IMG/VR virus record: IMGVR_UViG_3300017697_000111
Location: 1 to 22,405 of that record
Length of the DNA stretch: 22,405 nucleotides
Reading direction: 5' to 3' (one strand)
DNA from: a virus
Each line of letters opens with the position of its first letter. The stretch's first letter is position 1. The translations under genes and the position numbers were made by a program. The notes beneath the pieces were generated by a model that was given only the letters and a program-made list of their open reading frames with translations, was not told where the DNA came from and searched no databases. Positions 21,657-22,405 of this stretch are shown piece by piece.

Positions 21657-22405
21657 TTAGGAGTAATGTATCCGTAAATTATATAGACTGATATTCTGGG
21701 CCGTTCCATTCGGAAATTCTTGTGACCGATAATCATCAATGTTAACCTGTAACTGAGCATATAAACCAGCACCGTCCAATTTAGTATCTGTCATCGTAGA
21801 ACCACGAACCGAACCACTTCCACTTGTTCCAACATTATAAGATATTTTATATCCACTAGTATCATGAGCAGCAGTAAATCTCAACCAATCACCCACTAGA
21901 GTATTGATATCACTAGCAGCAAATTCTTGTAAATTGTTTGAGCCATTAATATATAACGGTATTCGTGCTGGAGTATTATCAGTACCGTCCCTTCTATGAA
22001 GATAATAATTTGTGATAGTAGATGGTTGATCCAACGTTTCTGGAATACCAGCAGCAGAATATGAACCTGTATCTGCTCGTGTATCTGTAAAGATTGCTGT
22101 ATCATCACCAGAAACTTTTGTATAGTTTGATGCAGCGGTAGCAGAGGCGGTGACTGTATATGTTCCAGCAGTCGCAGCAGATTCAGTGGAAGAGGACATA
22201 GTTATAACCGCTGGATATATAAAAGTATCCAAAAAGTCAGTTAGGTTCATTGCCCTGATCGCACCAGTACTGTTATCATAATAAACAGGAAAAGAAGTTC
22301 CTGTATCAGTTGTATGGCCAATACTACCACTTGCCGTGTATGCAAGGTTAACTTTATCATATGAGACTGTAACGGTTGCAGGCTCAGCAGTGCCACTCGC
22401 ATACA
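21657..22405 (-). CDS. Beta-rich structural-type protein, N-terminus outside window
   Basis: The frame stays open from the TAA at 21657 through the right edge (at least 248 residues). The internal ATG at 22250 is not the start, because the 51 codons upstream are open and read as protein of the same composition (for example TSFPVYYDNSTGAI). The sequence is rich in Thr, Ser, Gly, Ala and Asp with few charged helices, contains FIYPAVITMSS and TYTVTASATAA, and ends in ISLYNLRIHYS. It therefore looks like a beta-sandwich or fibre-like virion protein such as a tail-fibre or whisker-type component. I cannot assign it to a T4 gene. It is the most upstream gene of the minus-strand run visible here. 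Confidence 0.6.
   Translation of the reverse strand, partial: YASGTAEPATVTVSYDKVNLAYTASGSIGHTTDTGTSFPVYYDNSTGAIRAMNLTDFLDTFIYPAVITMSSSTESAATAGTYTVTASATAASNYTKVSGDDTAIFTDTRADTGSYSAAGIPETLDQPSTITNYYLHRRDGTDNTPARIPLYINGSNNLQEFAASDINTLVGDWLRFTAAHDTSGYKISYNVGTSGSGSVRGSTMTDTKLDGAGLYAQLQVNIDDYRSQEFPNGTAQNISLYNLRIHYS

Noticed and set aside
21651-21664. Near-palindrome CTCCTATTTAGGAG at the end of the partial structural gene
   Set aside because: It forms only a 5-bp stem without a T-run, and it includes the Shine-Dalgarno region and the stop codon. It is too weak to call a terminator.

Overview
The window looks like part of the virion-assembly region of an uncultured, T4-like, contractile-tailed phage (Caudoviricetes), probably marine. 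It encodes T4-type gp13, gp14, gp15, gp16, gp17 and gp18 in the canonical order, all on the minus strand. The T4 late-promoter motif TATAAATA occurs at the expected places. DNA is AT-rich, genes are packed with overlaps of a few bases, and the accessory genes (split radical SAM proteins, 2-oxoglutarate oxygenases, carbamoyltransferase, asparagine-synthetase-like PP-loop protein) are of kinds familiar from marine T4-like phages of cyanobacteria and SAR11-type hosts. The host itself cannot be read from the window. I saw no tRNA, rRNA, CRISPR array, insertion sequence, integrase or attachment site.

Layout, in the direction of transcription (right to left). (1) 22405-21040: the 3' part of a large beta-rich, probably structural gene and a 198-residue protein of unknown function. 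(2) 20997-9904: an uninterrupted chain of 15 overlapping accessory genes. These are a NodU/CmcH-type carbamoyltransferase, an SGNH-like protein, a 35-residue mini-protein, a second SGNH-like protein, a glycosyltransferase, a methyltransferase-like protein, an Asp/Asn-hydroxylase-like protein, a second 2OG-Fe(II) oxygenase, a radical SAM core protein, its separate SPASM-like partner, a full-length twitch/SPASM radical SAM protein, a 445-residue unknown, a third 2OG oxygenase, a second glycosyltransferase and a GNAT acetyltransferase. (3) 9908-7279: a T4 late promoter, then neck proteins gp13 and gp14 and tail terminator gp15. (4) 7277-6319: a second, paralogous radical SAM core plus SPASM-like pair. 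(5) 6326-2505: small terminase gp16, then a PP-loop protein and a cupin inserted before the large terminase gp17. (6) 2500-2073: a small plus-strand HNH-like gene and a divergent late-promoter region. (7) 2072-1: tail sheath gp18, cut by the window edge.

How it may work together: the morphogenesis genes build the neck, tail terminator, packaging motor and sheath. The accessory genes look like a small-molecule, sugar or peptide tailoring pathway: glycosyl transfer, carbamoylation, methylation, acetylation, hydroxylation, radical SAM chemistry, amide-bond-type adenylation and SGNH esterase or acyltransferase chemistry. The sequence does not show whether the target is the virion, the host envelope or a secreted product. 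Packing these genes among late virion genes, in a single overlapping chain and with the radical SAM pair duplicated, makes a virion- or envelope-decoration role the most economical inference.
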